Source: Sulfitobacter aestuariivivens | GTDB lineage: Bacteria > Pseudomonadota > Alphaproteobacteria > Rhodobacterales > Rhodobacteraceae | Direction: 5' to 3' | Assembly (NCBI RefSeq): GCF_014763045.1 | Contig: NZ_JACTAG010000001.1 | Span: 806,001-870,000 of the forward strand | DNA: 64,000 bases | Notes under the pieces: generated by a model | What the model was told of the DNA's origin: nothing | Seen by the model: only the letters and a program-made list of their open reading frames with translations | Database searches by the model: none | Position numbers and translations under genes: made by a program | Shown: positions 8,259 to 16,062 of the stretch, one piece after another | Position numbering within the stretch: the first letter of the stretch is position 1 | How the letters are laid out: each line of letters starts with the position of its first letter

Positions 8259-9098
8259 TTAGCGCTGTCCGCGCGCCATGAAAGCCAGCCGTTCGAACAG
8301 GTGCACGTCCTGTTCGTTCTTCAACAGTGCCCCGTGCAGCTTGGGCAGGGCTGATGTACCGTCCTTTTTGAGGTCTGCGGCTTCCATGTCTTCGGCCAAC
8401 AGCAGCTTGAGCCAATCCAGAACTTCGGAGGTGGAGGGTTTTTTCTTGAGACCCTGCTGGTCGCGAATCTCATAAAACTGGGTCAGCGCGGTGGTGAGCA
8501 GCTGCTCCTTGATGCCCGGATGGTGAACCTCGACGATCTTTTTGAGCGTGTCCATGTCGGGGAACTGGATGTAGTGGAAAAAGCAGCGGCGCAAAAAGGC
8601 GTCGGGCAGTTCCTTTTCGTTGTTGGACGTGATGATCACAATAGGGCGCTGGCGCGCCTTGATGGTCTCGCCGGTCTCGTAGACGTAGAATTCCATCTTA
8701 TCGAGTTCCTGCAACAGATCGTTGGGGAATTCGATGTCTGCCTTGTCGATCTCATCAATCAGCAGGACCACCTTTTCGTCCGCTTCAAAGGCGTCCCAAA
8801 GCTTGCCTTTGCGGATGTAATTCTTGACGTCGTGCACACGTTCTTCGCCCAGCTGGCTGTCGCGCAACCGGCTGACGGCATCGTATTCATAGAGACCCTG
8901 CTGCGCGCGTGTGGTCGACTTGATGTTCCATTCGATCATCTTCAGACCAAGGCTTGCGGAAACCTGTTTGGCCAGCTCGGTTTTGCCGGTTCCCGGTTCG
9001 CCCTTGACCAGAAGGGGCCGTTCCAGCGTTACAGCCGCGTTGACCGCAATGGTCAGATCATCTGTCGCGACATAGTCGGCGGTGCCTTGAAATTTCAT
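8259..9098 (-). CDS. MoxR-family AAA+ ATPase
   Basis: A 279-residue AAA+ protein of the MoxR branch. The Walker A motif is GEPGTGKTE (about residues 34-42), Walker B is VVLLIDEIDKAD (about 110-121), and sensor 1 is IVIITSNNEKELPDAFLRRC with the arginine finger near its end. MoxR ATPases act with VWA proteins to remodel or mature protein complexes. The VWA gene at 2886-4073 is the obvious candidate partner because the two families usually lie side by side; here they are about 4 kb apart with unrelated genes between. Divergent from the dksA-like gene. Confidence 0.93.
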   Translation of the reverse strand: MKFQGTADYVATDDLTIAVNAAVTLERPLLVKGEPGTGKTELAKQVSASLGLKMIEWNIKSTTRAQQGLYEYDAVSRLRDSQLGEERVHDVKNYIRKGKLWDAFEADEKVVLLIDEIDKADIEFPNDLLQELDKMEFYVYETGETIKARQRPIVIITSNNEKELPDAFLRRCFFHYIQFPDMDTLKKIVEVHHPGIKEQLLTTALTQFYEIRDQQGLKKKPSTSEVLDWLKLLLAEDMEAADLKKDGTSALPKLHGALLKNEQDVHLFERLAFMARGQR

Positions 9099-9271
9099 AT
9101 TGTTATCAACCTCTCACGCCTTGCGGCTCATGCCTGGGTCTTTAACCCCAAAACCTCAGGATTGTGTAGTGACAATCGCAGAATGCTGCGATAGACGCTG
9201 CGGCAGGGAGCGATCTCAGCCAAGAGAGAGGGCCTTTGGTGCCAGACGATACAGCCATTGAGGGGACAGAA

Positions 9272-9694
9272 ATGAAACAGGAAGTATTCCTGCCGGATGA
9301 CTATTCTCCGGCCGAAGATGAACCGTTCATGAACGATAAGCAGCTCGCATATTTTCGACGCAAGCTGCTGAACTGGAAAGCGGAGCTTTTGGCGGGCAGC
9401 CGCGACACGATTGAGGGATTGCAGGACGGCACACGTAACATTCCGGATGTTGCCGACCGTGCCTCCGAAGAAACCGATCGCGCGTTGGAGCTGCGTACCC
9501 GCGACCGCGCGCGCAAGCTGGTTGGCAAGATTGACGCCGCCCTGCGCCGGATCGACGAGGGCGAATTTGGCTTTTGCTCGGTTACGGGCGATCAGATTTC
9601 GCTTAAGCGTCTTGATGCGCGGCCCATTGCGACCATGAGCCTTGAAGCGCAGGAGCGTCACGAGCGCCGCGAAAAAGTGCACCGCGACGACTGA
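9272..9694 (+). CDS. dksA: DksA/TraR-family RNA polymerase regulator
   Basis: I chose the ATG at 9272 because AGGGGA stands just before it; an upstream in-frame start lacks this. The 140-residue product aligns with E. coli DksA: an N-terminal helix, a coiled coil whose tip reads DVADRAS (D62 and A64 match the tip Asp and Ala needed for activity), ELRTRDRARKL, and a C-terminal domain. The four zinc cysteines are mostly gone: the positions are C102, T105, S123 and A126. A one-cysteine DksA is known from Rhodobacter sphaeroides. It should bind the RNA polymerase secondary channel and act with ppGpp. Confidence 0.88.
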   Translation: MKQEVFLPDDYSPAEDEPFMNDKQLAYFRRKLLNWKAELLAGSRDTIEGLQDGTRNIPDVADRASEETDRALELRTRDRARKLVGKIDAALRRIDEGEFGFCSVTGDQISLKRLDARPIATMSLEAQERHERREKVHRDD

Positions 9695-9720
9695 CGCGGT
9701 CGCGGATATCATTGTCATTG

Positions 9721-9746
9721 CGCCGGGGCCCACGCTCCGGCGTTTT
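9721..9746 (+). terminator. Probable terminator of dksA-like gene
   Basis: A 6-base GC stem (9721-9726 with 9737-9742) with a 10-base loop is followed by four T residues. It sits between the dksA-like stop and the monooxygenase start, so transcription could also partly read through. Confidence 0.5.
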
Positions 9747-9762
9747 GCTGTAAGGGGTTCGA

Positions 9763-10941
9763 ATGGCGATCTCGAATGCAATTGTCGTAGGGGGCGGTAT
9801 TGGTGGCCTCGCGGTTGCCGCAGCCCTTGGGCAGCGTGGGGTTGCAGTCACGCTTTATGAGCAGGCACCGTCATTGGACGAAGTGGGGGCCGGTTTGCAG
9901 ATCAGCCCCAATGGCCTTGCCGTATTGCGCGCGCTTGGGGTTGAGGCGGCGTTACGCCAGAAGGGGGCCGTGCGGGCCGGTGCCGTTCAATTGGCTGATC
10001 ATAAGACGGGCCGTTCCGTCGCCCGGATGGATTTGGCGCGTCTGGGTGAAAAACACGGATACTTCTTTTTACACCGGGCCGATCTGGTCGATGTTCTGGC
10101 GGGGGCGGCAAAGCGCGCGAACGTCACATTTGCCCTTGGTCACACGGTTACTGCGATGCACGCCGACGTCTTGCCGCGCATTACATTGGCGGATGGCAGT
10201 ACCCGGCAAGCCAAGTTGGTCGTGGCCGCAGACGGCCTGCATTCGGTCGCGCGAACACTGCTGAACGGTGAGGTCGACGCGGCCTTCTCCGGGCAGGTGG
10301 CCTGGCGCGCGATCGTGCCCAATGCTTTCGCACACGAGGATATTGCCATGGTGACCATGGGGCCGGGCCGGCATGTGGTCAGCTATCCGATCCGTGGCGG
10401 GCAATTGGTCAATCTGGTTGCGGTGGAAGAACGGGCTGAATGGGCCGCCGAAGGGTGGCAGCATCCAGGTGATCCGGACGATCTGCGCCATGCCTTCCGC
10501 ATGTTTGGCGGGCAGGTGGGACAGATGCTGTCGGCGGTCAGGCGCACGGCGGTCTGGGGATTGCATCTGCACCCGGTTGCCCAAAACTGGAGCGCGCAGA
10601 ACCTTGTGCTGCTGGGGGATGCGGCGCATCCGACGCTGCCGTTCCTTGCACAGGGCGCGAATATGGCGCTTGAGGACGCCTGGGTTCTGGCCGATGAGGT
10701 CGCCAAAGGGGGCGAAGACTGGGCAAGGCGTTATCAGTCCCTCCGTGAGGCGCGGGTGCGGCGGGTTGTCAAAGCGGCGCAGAACAATGCGTGGCGCTAT
10801 CATCTGAAGCCCGGCCCCGTTCGCAGCCTTGCGCACCTTGGGTTGCGGGCGGGCAGTCAACTGCTGCCCGGTCGCATGATCGGGGCCTACGATTGGCTCT
10901 ATCGCCATGACGTGACAAAAGGTGCGGCTCAGCGGTCTTGA
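9763..10941 (+). CDS. FAD-dependent monooxygenase (salicylate hydroxylase-like)
   Basis: A 392-residue class A flavoprotein monooxygenase. The FAD dinucleotide-binding motif GGGIGGLAVAAALGQRG is at residues 10-26. The mid-protein DG motif is VVAADGLHSVAR, and the second FAD motif LVLLGDAAHPTLPFLAQGAN is near residue 285. Such enzymes hydroxylate aromatic rings with NAD(P)H and oxygen. The salicylate/6-hydroxynicotinate-like subgroup fits by length and motif spacing, but the substrate is not clear and no aromatic catabolic genes are adjacent. The gene stands alone, converging on ornithine cyclodeaminase with a 3-base gap. Confidence 0.87.
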   Translation: MAISNAIVVGGGIGGLAVAAALGQRGVAVTLYEQAPSLDEVGAGLQISPNGLAVLRALGVEAALRQKGAVRAGAVQLADHKTGRSVARMDLARLGEKHGYFFLHRADLVDVLAGAAKRANVTFALGHTVTAMHADVLPRITLADGSTRQAKLVVAADGLHSVARTLLNGEVDAAFSGQVAWRAIVPNAFAHEDIAMVTMGPGRHVVSYPIRGGQLVNLVAVEERAEWAAEGWQHPGDPDDLRHAFRMFGGQVGQMLSAVRRTAVWGLHLHPVAQNWSAQNLVLLGDAAHPTLPFLAQGANMALEDAWVLADEVAKGGEDWARRYQSLREARVRRVVKAAQNNAWRYHLKPGPVRSLAHLGLRAGSQLLPGRMIGAYDWLYRHDVTKGAAQRS

Positions 10942-10944
10942 AGA

Positions 10945-11997
10945 TCACGCCTTGGCGCGCTGCAGCATCCCAAAGAGATCGCGCGGATCGTCCGGATCTG
11001 CCAGCAGGTCCAGCGGATGAAAGAATCCGGTATCGGCAATCTGGTCCCTGACGAAGCGCAGGGCTGAGAAATCTTCGATTGCAAAGCCGACGCTGTCGAA
11101 AAGCGTGATCTGTTTGTCGCTGGTGCGGCCCTTGGCCTTGGCTGTCAGCACTTCCCAGAATTCGGTGGCCGGATGGTCGGGGGCCATCTGCTGGATCTCC
11201 CCTTCGATGCGGGTCTGTTTGGGATACTCCACAAAGATATCAGAGCGTTGCAGGATCGCCGGGGCCAGTTCCGTTTTGCCCGGGCAGTCGCCGCCGATGG
11301 CGTTGATGTGGACGCCTGCGCCCACCATGTTGTCGGTCAGGATCGTGGCGTATTGCTTGTCGGCGGTGCAGGTCGTGATGATCTGCGCGCCCAGCATTGC
11401 GTCTTCGGCGGTGGTGCATTGGGTCACTTTCAGGCCCTGACCGGCGAGGTTTTCCGCACATTTCGCGGTGGCGGCGGGGTCGATATCGTAGAGGCGCACC
11501 TCGGTGATGCCGACGATCGCCTTCATGGCGAGGCTCTGGAATTCGGATTGCGCGCCGTTGCCGATCATGGCCATCACCGTGCTGCCTTTGGGAGCCAGAA
11601 CGCGGGCCACGAGGGCAGAGGTCGCCGCCGTGCGTAACGCTGTCAGCATGGTCATTTCCGACAACAGCACCGGGTAGCCCGAGGCGACATCGGCCAGCAG
11701 GCCAAAGGCGGTCACAGTCTGCAGCCCCGCCTTGGTGTTCGACGGATGGCCGTTCACGTATTTGAAGCCGTAAACATCGCCGTCCGAGGTCGGCATCAGT
11801 TCGATGACGCCCTTGTCCGAGTGGCTGGCGACGCGAGGCGTCTTGTCAAAGAGTTCCCAGCGCTTGAAGTCGGCTTCGATATAGTCAGCCAGGCCGCGCA
11901 ATGTCTCTTCCACCCCGATATGGTGGATGAGCTGCATCATGTGGTCGACGGAAACGAAAGGGACAAGGGCCTTGTCGGAGGGCAAAAGCTTGGTCAT
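10945..11997 (-). CDS. ocd: Ornithine cyclodeaminase
   Basis: A 350-residue enzyme of the OCD/mu-crystallin family that converts L-ornithine to L-proline and ammonia with NAD. The motifs TKAGLQTVTAFGLLADVASGYPV and LTALRTAATSALVARVLAP, the Rossmann loop MAMIGNGAQSEFQ near residue 145, and INAIGGDCPGKTEL with its catalytic aspartate all fit the true ornithine branch. The gene is 11 bases downstream of the arginase gene, so together they take arginine to ornithine and urea and then to proline. Length is normal for the family. Confidence 0.94.
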   Translation of the reverse strand: MTKLLPSDKALVPFVSVDHMMQLIHHIGVEETLRGLADYIEADFKRWELFDKTPRVASHSDKGVIELMPTSDGDVYGFKYVNGHPSNTKAGLQTVTAFGLLADVASGYPVLLSEMTMLTALRTAATSALVARVLAPKGSTVMAMIGNGAQSEFQSLAMKAIVGITEVRLYDIDPAATAKCAENLAGQGLKVTQCTTAEDAMLGAQIITTCTADKQYATILTDNMVGAGVHINAIGGDCPGKTELAPAILQRSDIFVEYPKQTRIEGEIQQMAPDHPATEFWEVLTAKAKGRTSDKQITLFDSVGFAIEDFSALRFVRDQIADTGFFHPLDLLADPDDPRDLFGMLQRAKA

Positions 11998-12008
11998 GTG
12001 CTGGTTCC

Positions 12009-12929
12009 TTAGTAAGCGCGGGTTGGCCGGTCAAAGACGCGGCGGCCAAGGGCAGACGCGGCGAGATCGACCATCAGGGTTGCGGTACGCCCGCGTTCAT
12101 CCAGAAAGGGGTTGAGCTCAACCAGATCGAGCGAGGTCATCAGACCTGAGTCGTGCAGCATCTCCATGACCAGATGCCCTTCGCGCACGGTGGCGCCGCC
12201 CGGGACGGTTGTGCCCACGGCAGGTGCGACGGAGGGGTCGAGGAAATCAACGTCCAACGACACATGCAGCATGCCATTGGCGGCGGCGACCTTGTCAAGG
12301 AAAGCTGAGAGCGGCTTGGCGATACCGCTTTCGTCGATCTCGCGCATGTCCACGTATGTCATTGCGCTGCCTTGCATGGCTTCGCGTTCCGGCCGATCGA
12401 CAGAGCGCAGGCCAATCAGGGCGATTTGTTCGTGCGGCAGCGGTGCGGACACCTCGGGAAAGCCGTCAAATCCGTCCCGGCCCGTCACATAGCCAAGCGG
12501 GGTGCCGTGCAGGTTGCCGCTGTCGGTGGTCTGCGGCGTGTGGAAATCGGTGTGGGCATCCAGCCAAAGCACAAAGAGCGGGCGGCCAACGGATTCTGCG
12601 TGGCGCATGGCGCCCAGTACCGTGCCAAGCGACAGCGCATGGTCGCCGCCCATGAAAATGGGCAGGCCCTTCTGTAGAGTGGATCGGGAGACCTCTGCCA
12701 GCGCGGTGGTCCAACCAATGGTTTCGTTCCGTCGGACCAGTTTTGGATGGGTCTCTTTGGCAAAGGCGTCCGGGGCGACATTGCCGGTATCCGTCACGTC
12801 ATGTCCCAGATCGCGCAGGGCATCGGCCAGACCCGCCGTGCGGTAGGCATCAGGCCCCATAAGGCAACCCTGACGGCGCTTTCCGCTGTCCATCGGTATA
12901 CCGACAAGAATGCAATTTTGCTGAGTCAT
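12009..12929 (-). CDS. rocF: Arginase
   Basis: A 306-residue ureohydrolase splitting arginine to ornithine and urea. The three manganese-binding blocks are visible: GGDHALSLG, LWLDAHTDFHTP and SLDVDFLDPSVAPAVGTTVPGG. I set the start at the ATG at 12929 because GGAGGA stands at the right distance upstream; an in-frame ATG at 12944 would place that ribosome site inside the coding region. It is the first gene of the arginase-ornithine cyclodeaminase operon, and an Lrp-type regulator is transcribed divergently. Confidence 0.94.
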   Translation of the reverse strand: MTQQNCILVGIPMDSGKRRQGCLMGPDAYRTAGLADALRDLGHDVTDTGNVAPDAFAKETHPKLVRRNETIGWTTALAEVSRSTLQKGLPIFMGGDHALSLGTVLGAMRHAESVGRPLFVLWLDAHTDFHTPQTTDSGNLHGTPLGYVTGRDGFDGFPEVSAPLPHEQIALIGLRSVDRPEREAMQGSAMTYVDMREIDESGIAKPLSAFLDKVAAANGMLHVSLDVDFLDPSVAPAVGTTVPGGATVREGHLVMEMLHDSGLMTSLDLVELNPFLDERGRTATLMVDLAASALGRRVFDRPTRAY

Positions 12930-12969
12930 CAGAGGATCCTCCATTTCTTGCGGTCAGATATAGTCACCG

Positions 12970-12994
12970 TTTTGCACATGGACAACTTGCCAAA
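12970..12994. promoter_or_regulatory. Candidate Lrp-type operator
   Basis: An imperfect inverted repeat (TTTTGCA at 12970-12976 against TGCCAAA at 12988-12994, 6 of 7 positions pairing) lies between the arginase and Lrp-type genes. Its position suits a site controlling one or both promoters. The assignment is inference; Lrp-family sites are degenerate. Confidence 0.35.
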
Positions 12995-13036
12995 CTGATC
13001 ATATTGTTTAGCCGATGATCGATATGGGTAGATGAA

Positions 13037-13462
13037 ATGGACAATACGGATGAACGGCTCATCGCAGCGCTGCGGCAGGATGCGCGACAAGGCATTTCCG
13101 ATCTTGCCGCGCTTCTCGGGCTGTCACGTACCACGGTCCGGGCGCGGATGGAGCGGTTGCAGGCCAGCGGCGAAATCATCGGCTTTACGGTGCTGACCCG
13201 CAGCGATGTGGCCAGCGACCCGGTGCGCGGGTTGATGATGATCGGGATCGAAGGGCGCGGGACCGAACGGGTCACCCGGCAGCTATCCGGCATGGCCGAA
13301 GTTCGGGCCGTGCACAGCACCAACGGGCGCTGGGATGTGATCGTGGAAATCGGAACTGCAACGTTAGAAGATTTCGATGCCGCCCTGACGCGGATCCGGC
13401 GGCTTGACGGGGTCGTTGCCTCGGAAACGTCGCTGCTGCTGAAGACTCGCAAAGCAGGGTAG
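13037..13462 (+). CDS. Lrp/AsnC-family transcription regulator
   Basis: A 141-residue regulator. An N-terminal winged helix-turn-helix (DERLIAALRQDARQGISDLA, then LLGLSRTTVRARMERLQASG) is followed by a RAM ligand-binding domain from about residue 65 (MMIGIEGRGTERVTRQLSGM, VEIGTATLEDFDAALTRIRRLDGVVASET). Lrp-type regulators often sense the amino acid whose catabolism they control. Its divergent position beside arginase and ornithine cyclodeaminase makes it a likely arginine- or ornithine-responsive activator of that operon. Confidence 0.92.
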   Translation: MDNTDERLIAALRQDARQGISDLAALLGLSRTTVRARMERLQASGEIIGFTVLTRSDVASDPVRGLMMIGIEGRGTERVTRQLSGMAEVRAVHSTNGRWDVIVEIGTATLEDFDAALTRIRRLDGVVASETSLLLKTRKAG

Positions 13463-13539
13463 CAAGGGACCGTGTGCTCGGGCGGATCACCTGAGGTGCG
13501 GGGTCACGTCTGGCACGGTTGCCGGGCGGACCGGCGGCC

Positions 13540-14349
13540 TTAATCTGGGCGGGTCGGCAGCCATTCCTCGATCTCGGCGAACCCCATGGCTTTTGCGGTT
13601 TCCCCGAAGGTGCCATGATCCGCAACTTCGCGCGCGGCATCTATGAAGGCGCCATAGGCACGTCGAGCAAAGGCAGAGCCCACGCTGATCCGGCGCACAC
13701 CTGCGTCTGCAAGGGCTGTCACGTTCAGATCGACACCGGGGCTGCCCATGATCACATTGACAGGTTTGCTGAGCGCGCCGCAGACCGTGCGGATGGTCTC
13801 GATGTCGCGCAGGCCCGGGGCATAAAGCACGTCTGCGCCTGCCGCTTCGTAGGCCTGCAGGCGTTTGATCGTGTCGTCGATGTCGGGCCGGTCCCAGAGG
13901 AAGTTCTCGCATCGGGCGGTAAAGACGATGTCCTGGGACAGGTCGGCGACAGCCTTTGCGGCTGCAGCAATGCGCGCGACCGCCTGATCGAAGTCATAGA
14001 TCGGGTGATCGGGATCGCCGGTATGATCCTCGAGCGAACAGCCCGCGACACCAGTTTCGGCGACGGCATAGATCGTTCTGGCGGCGTCTTCGGGGCTGTG
14101 CCCCAGCCCGTATTCCAGATCGGCGGACACCGGCAGGGGCGTTGCGGCCACGATCGCGCGGCAGTGGTCGAGCATTGCATCAAACGGGACCGAGCCTTCG
14201 GCGCGCCCCATGGCAAAGGCCATGCCGGCGCTGGTGGTGGCCAGCGCCTTGAAGCCCATGCGGTGCAGCATCACCGCGCTGCCCGGATCCCAGGGGTTGG
14301 GAATGACAAAGGCACCGGGGCCTTGGTGGAGATCTCTGAAACTGGTCAT
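13540..14349 (-). CDS. Isocitrate lyase/PEP mutase family protein
   Basis: A 269-residue TIM-barrel enzyme of the PEP mutase/isocitrate lyase superfamily. The family pattern is visible in AFVIPNPWDPGSAVMLHRMG, TTSAGMAFAMG, LPVSADLEYGLG (metal-binding acidic residues) and GVAGCSLEDHTG. The isocitrate lyase signature KKCGH is absent, so true isocitrate lyase is unlikely. Oxaloacetate decarboxylase, carboxy-PEP mutase or a 2-methylisocitrate-lyase-like carbon-carbon lyase are all possible. It is last in a minus-strand run after dsbB, 33 bases away. Confidence 0.85.
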   Translation of the reverse strand: MTSFRDLHQGPGAFVIPNPWDPGSAVMLHRMGFKALATTSAGMAFAMGRAEGSVPFDAMLDHCRAIVAATPLPVSADLEYGLGHSPEDAARTIYAVAETGVAGCSLEDHTGDPDHPIYDFDQAVARIAAAAKAVADLSQDIVFTARCENFLWDRPDIDDTIKRLQAYEAAGADVLYAPGLRDIETIRTVCGALSKPVNVIMGSPGVDLNVTALADAGVRRISVGSAFARRAYGAFIDAAREVADHGTFGETAKAMGFAEIEEWLPTRPD

Positions 14350-14382
14350 GTCGTGCAGAGTGGCAGGGCAGACGCGTTTTGG

Positions 14383-14844
14383 CTAGGTGCGGCGTGCGGC
14401 CGTGATCCAGAGAAGGACGAGGACAAAAGAGATGGCCGCATTCCAGCCGGCCATCGACAGGCCAAGGAACTGCCAGACAATCTCGTCACACATAACGACG
14501 TTTGTGGGGGTTTCAGTGGATAGCAGGTCTGCGCCGCTGAGCCCGGTCAGCCCCGCGCCCCCGCCGGAGCAGGTCGTGGGCCCTTCCCACCAGCGCCATT
14601 CGACCCCTGCGTGGTAGATACCGATGCCGCCCGTGGTGGCTGCCGCCGCTGCACCAAGCCATGCCAAAACGCGTGGACCACCCAGAAGGATCACAGTGCC
14701 GATCAGGACCGCTGCCGCATGCGGCCAGCGTTGCCACAGGCACATCTTGCACGGCGCATAGCCCAGCACCTGAAAGCCAAATGCGCCCAAGAGCAGCGCC
14801 GCGGAGCCAAGAGTGGCCAGAAGGATCAGACGGGGCGCGGTCAT
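14383..14844 (-). CDS. dsbB: Disulfide bond formation protein DsbB
   Basis: A 153-residue four-helix inner-membrane protein. The first periplasmic loop carries the redox pair in APCKMCLWQRWPH (C32 and C35), which accepts electrons for quinone. The second periplasmic pair comprises the cysteine in GPTTCSGG and the one in VVMCDEIVW. DsbB reoxidises DsbA in the periplasm. Its start codon overlaps the stop of the upstream YqaA-like gene by four bases, indicating coupled translation. Confidence 0.9.
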   Translation of the reverse strand: MTAPRLILLATLGSAALLLGAFGFQVLGYAPCKMCLWQRWPHAAAVLIGTVILLGGPRVLAWLGAAAAATTGGIGIYHAGVEWRWWEGPTTCSGGGAGLTGLSGADLLSTETPTNVVMCDEIVWQFLGLSMAGWNAAISFVLVLLWITAARRT

Positions 14845-15467
14845 AGGTAGCGCACGGCGGCGAAACCCGCGATCAGCAGGGCGACCGCCAGAGTGAACAT
14901 CAGCGGCAGGCGCTTTTCGATGAAATCGCGGATTGGCGCGCCAAATTTCCAGAGCAGTGCGGCCACGATGAAGAACCGCAGCCCGCGCGCCAGTATGGAT
15001 GTGGTGACGAAGGTCGCAAGCGGCATGCCGGTCCAGCCCGACATGATCGTGATGACCTTGTAGGGAAAGGGGGTTACGCCTGCTGCCAGCACGGCCCAGA
15101 AGCCCATGTCGTTGAACCGTTCTGAGAATTCGGCCATGGCGTCAGCCTTGCCAAGCGAGGCAAGGATCGGCTCTCCTATCGTGTCAAAGGCAAAGGCACC
15201 GATGGCATACCCCAGCATCCCCCCAAGCACAGAGGCGACCAGGGCAACGCCCGCAATCACAAAGGCGCGGTTGGGGCGGGCAATGATCATGGGGATCATG
15301 AGAATATCAGGCGGGATCGGAAAGACAGAACTTTCGATAAATGCGATAAAGGCCAATGCCCACAGCGCGCGGGGATGCTGCGCGAGGCTGAGGGTCCAGT
15401 CGTAAAGGCGTTGGATCACGGGGCAGGGCATCCTGGCTGACATCACATGCGAGACCTGCAACACCAC
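14841..15467 (-). CDS. YqaA/DedA-like membrane protein
   Basis: A roughly 200-residue polytopic protein of the SNARE-associated (DedA/VTT) superfamily, YqaA branch. The diagnostic segments are FIAFIESSVFPIPPDILMIPMIIA and the GVTPFPYKVITIMSGWTGMPLATF block with re-entrant loops. DedA-type proteins are linked to lipid flipping and envelope homeostasis. The start is uncertain: internal ATGs at 15443 and 15431 and a GTG at 15419 match the usual length better, and the first dozen residues look unlike the family. It overlaps dsbB by four bases. Confidence 0.83.
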   Translation of the reverse strand: MVLQVSHVMSARMPCPVIQRLYDWTLSLAQHPRALWALAFIAFIESSVFPIPPDILMIPMIIARPNRAFVIAGVALVASVLGGMLGYAIGAFAFDTIGEPILASLGKADAMAEFSERFNDMGFWAVLAAGVTPFPYKVITIMSGWTGMPLATFVTTSILARGLRFFIVAALLWKFGAPIRDFIEKRLPLMFTLAVALLIAGFAAVRYL

Positions 15468-15555
15468 GGGCAGGCTGCGGGGTCAAGGGGACGGGGGGCG
15501 CAGGCGCAAAATTCCCTTGTCGTTGCGGCGGCTGCGCGTTATTGCACGGCCCAGT

Positions 15556-15639
15556 GCCCGAGTGGTGGAATGGTAGACACGACGGATTCAAAATCCGTTG
15601 CCGCAAGGCGTGCCGGTTCAAGTCCGGCCTCGGGTACCA
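15556..15639 (+). tRNA. tRNA-Leu (anticodon CAA)
   Basis: A class II tRNA of 84 bases including the encoded CCA (15637-15639). The acceptor arms GCCCGAG and CTCGGGT pair, with a G-U at the first position. The anticodon stem encloses TTCAAAA, giving anticodon CAA, which reads UUG. A long variable arm follows (GCCGCAAGGCG region), and the T-arm has GGTTCAAGTCC. No integrase or att duplication is seen around it. Confidence 0.95.
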
Positions 15640-16062
15640 CGTCTTAAGATCTTGCATGGATTGGGGTGTGGTTTGGGCCACCGGACACGGCCGTTTTGCC
15701 TGCACCCGTGCACGTTGCCGTGTCAAAAATCCTGATCCCGAGCTGTTTCCGAAAGACGTGCAGGCCCGAATCGGGCGCCGGTTATTCGCGGATGTGCGGT
15801 GCTGGTCGCTGATTTCATGACAAGAAACCGGCGATTGGTTGAAACATTTTTGCGATCAATCGCAACCTTCGGGCGAGGTTGTTTCAAAAATGGAAACCGT
15901 ATCCCGCAGTGGTTGTGGATTTGGGTGTGGAAATTAATTGTTTCCGCCAGACCCTAGATTTTCTTGCCCAGAATGTGACTAAATTATGGTAAGCGGTCGG
16001 CGTTACTGTGTAGTGAAATGCGCCGCGAGTTTCGGCGTATGTAAGTGGGATTAGGATTAGTC
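15640..16062 (+). promoter_or_regulatory. 423-base leader of RTX-Hint gene with nested palindromes
   Basis: No gene is visible here. Bases 15850-15856 and 15859-15865 form a perfect 7-base palindrome with a 2-base centre (TTGCGAT and ATCGCAA). Around it, TTGAAACA at 15839-15846 and TGTTTCAA at 15880-15887 form an outer inverted pair. This could be an operator for the downstream secreted-protein gene. The stretch from about 15935 is relatively AT-rich and could hold the promoter. Which regulator would bind is unknown. Confidence 0.4.

Noticed and set aside
8035-8415. 126-residue minus-strand frame across the gap near the MoxR gene
   Set aside because: It overlaps the MoxR coding region out of frame and has no protein-like composition; the underlying DNA is better seen as an intergenic element.
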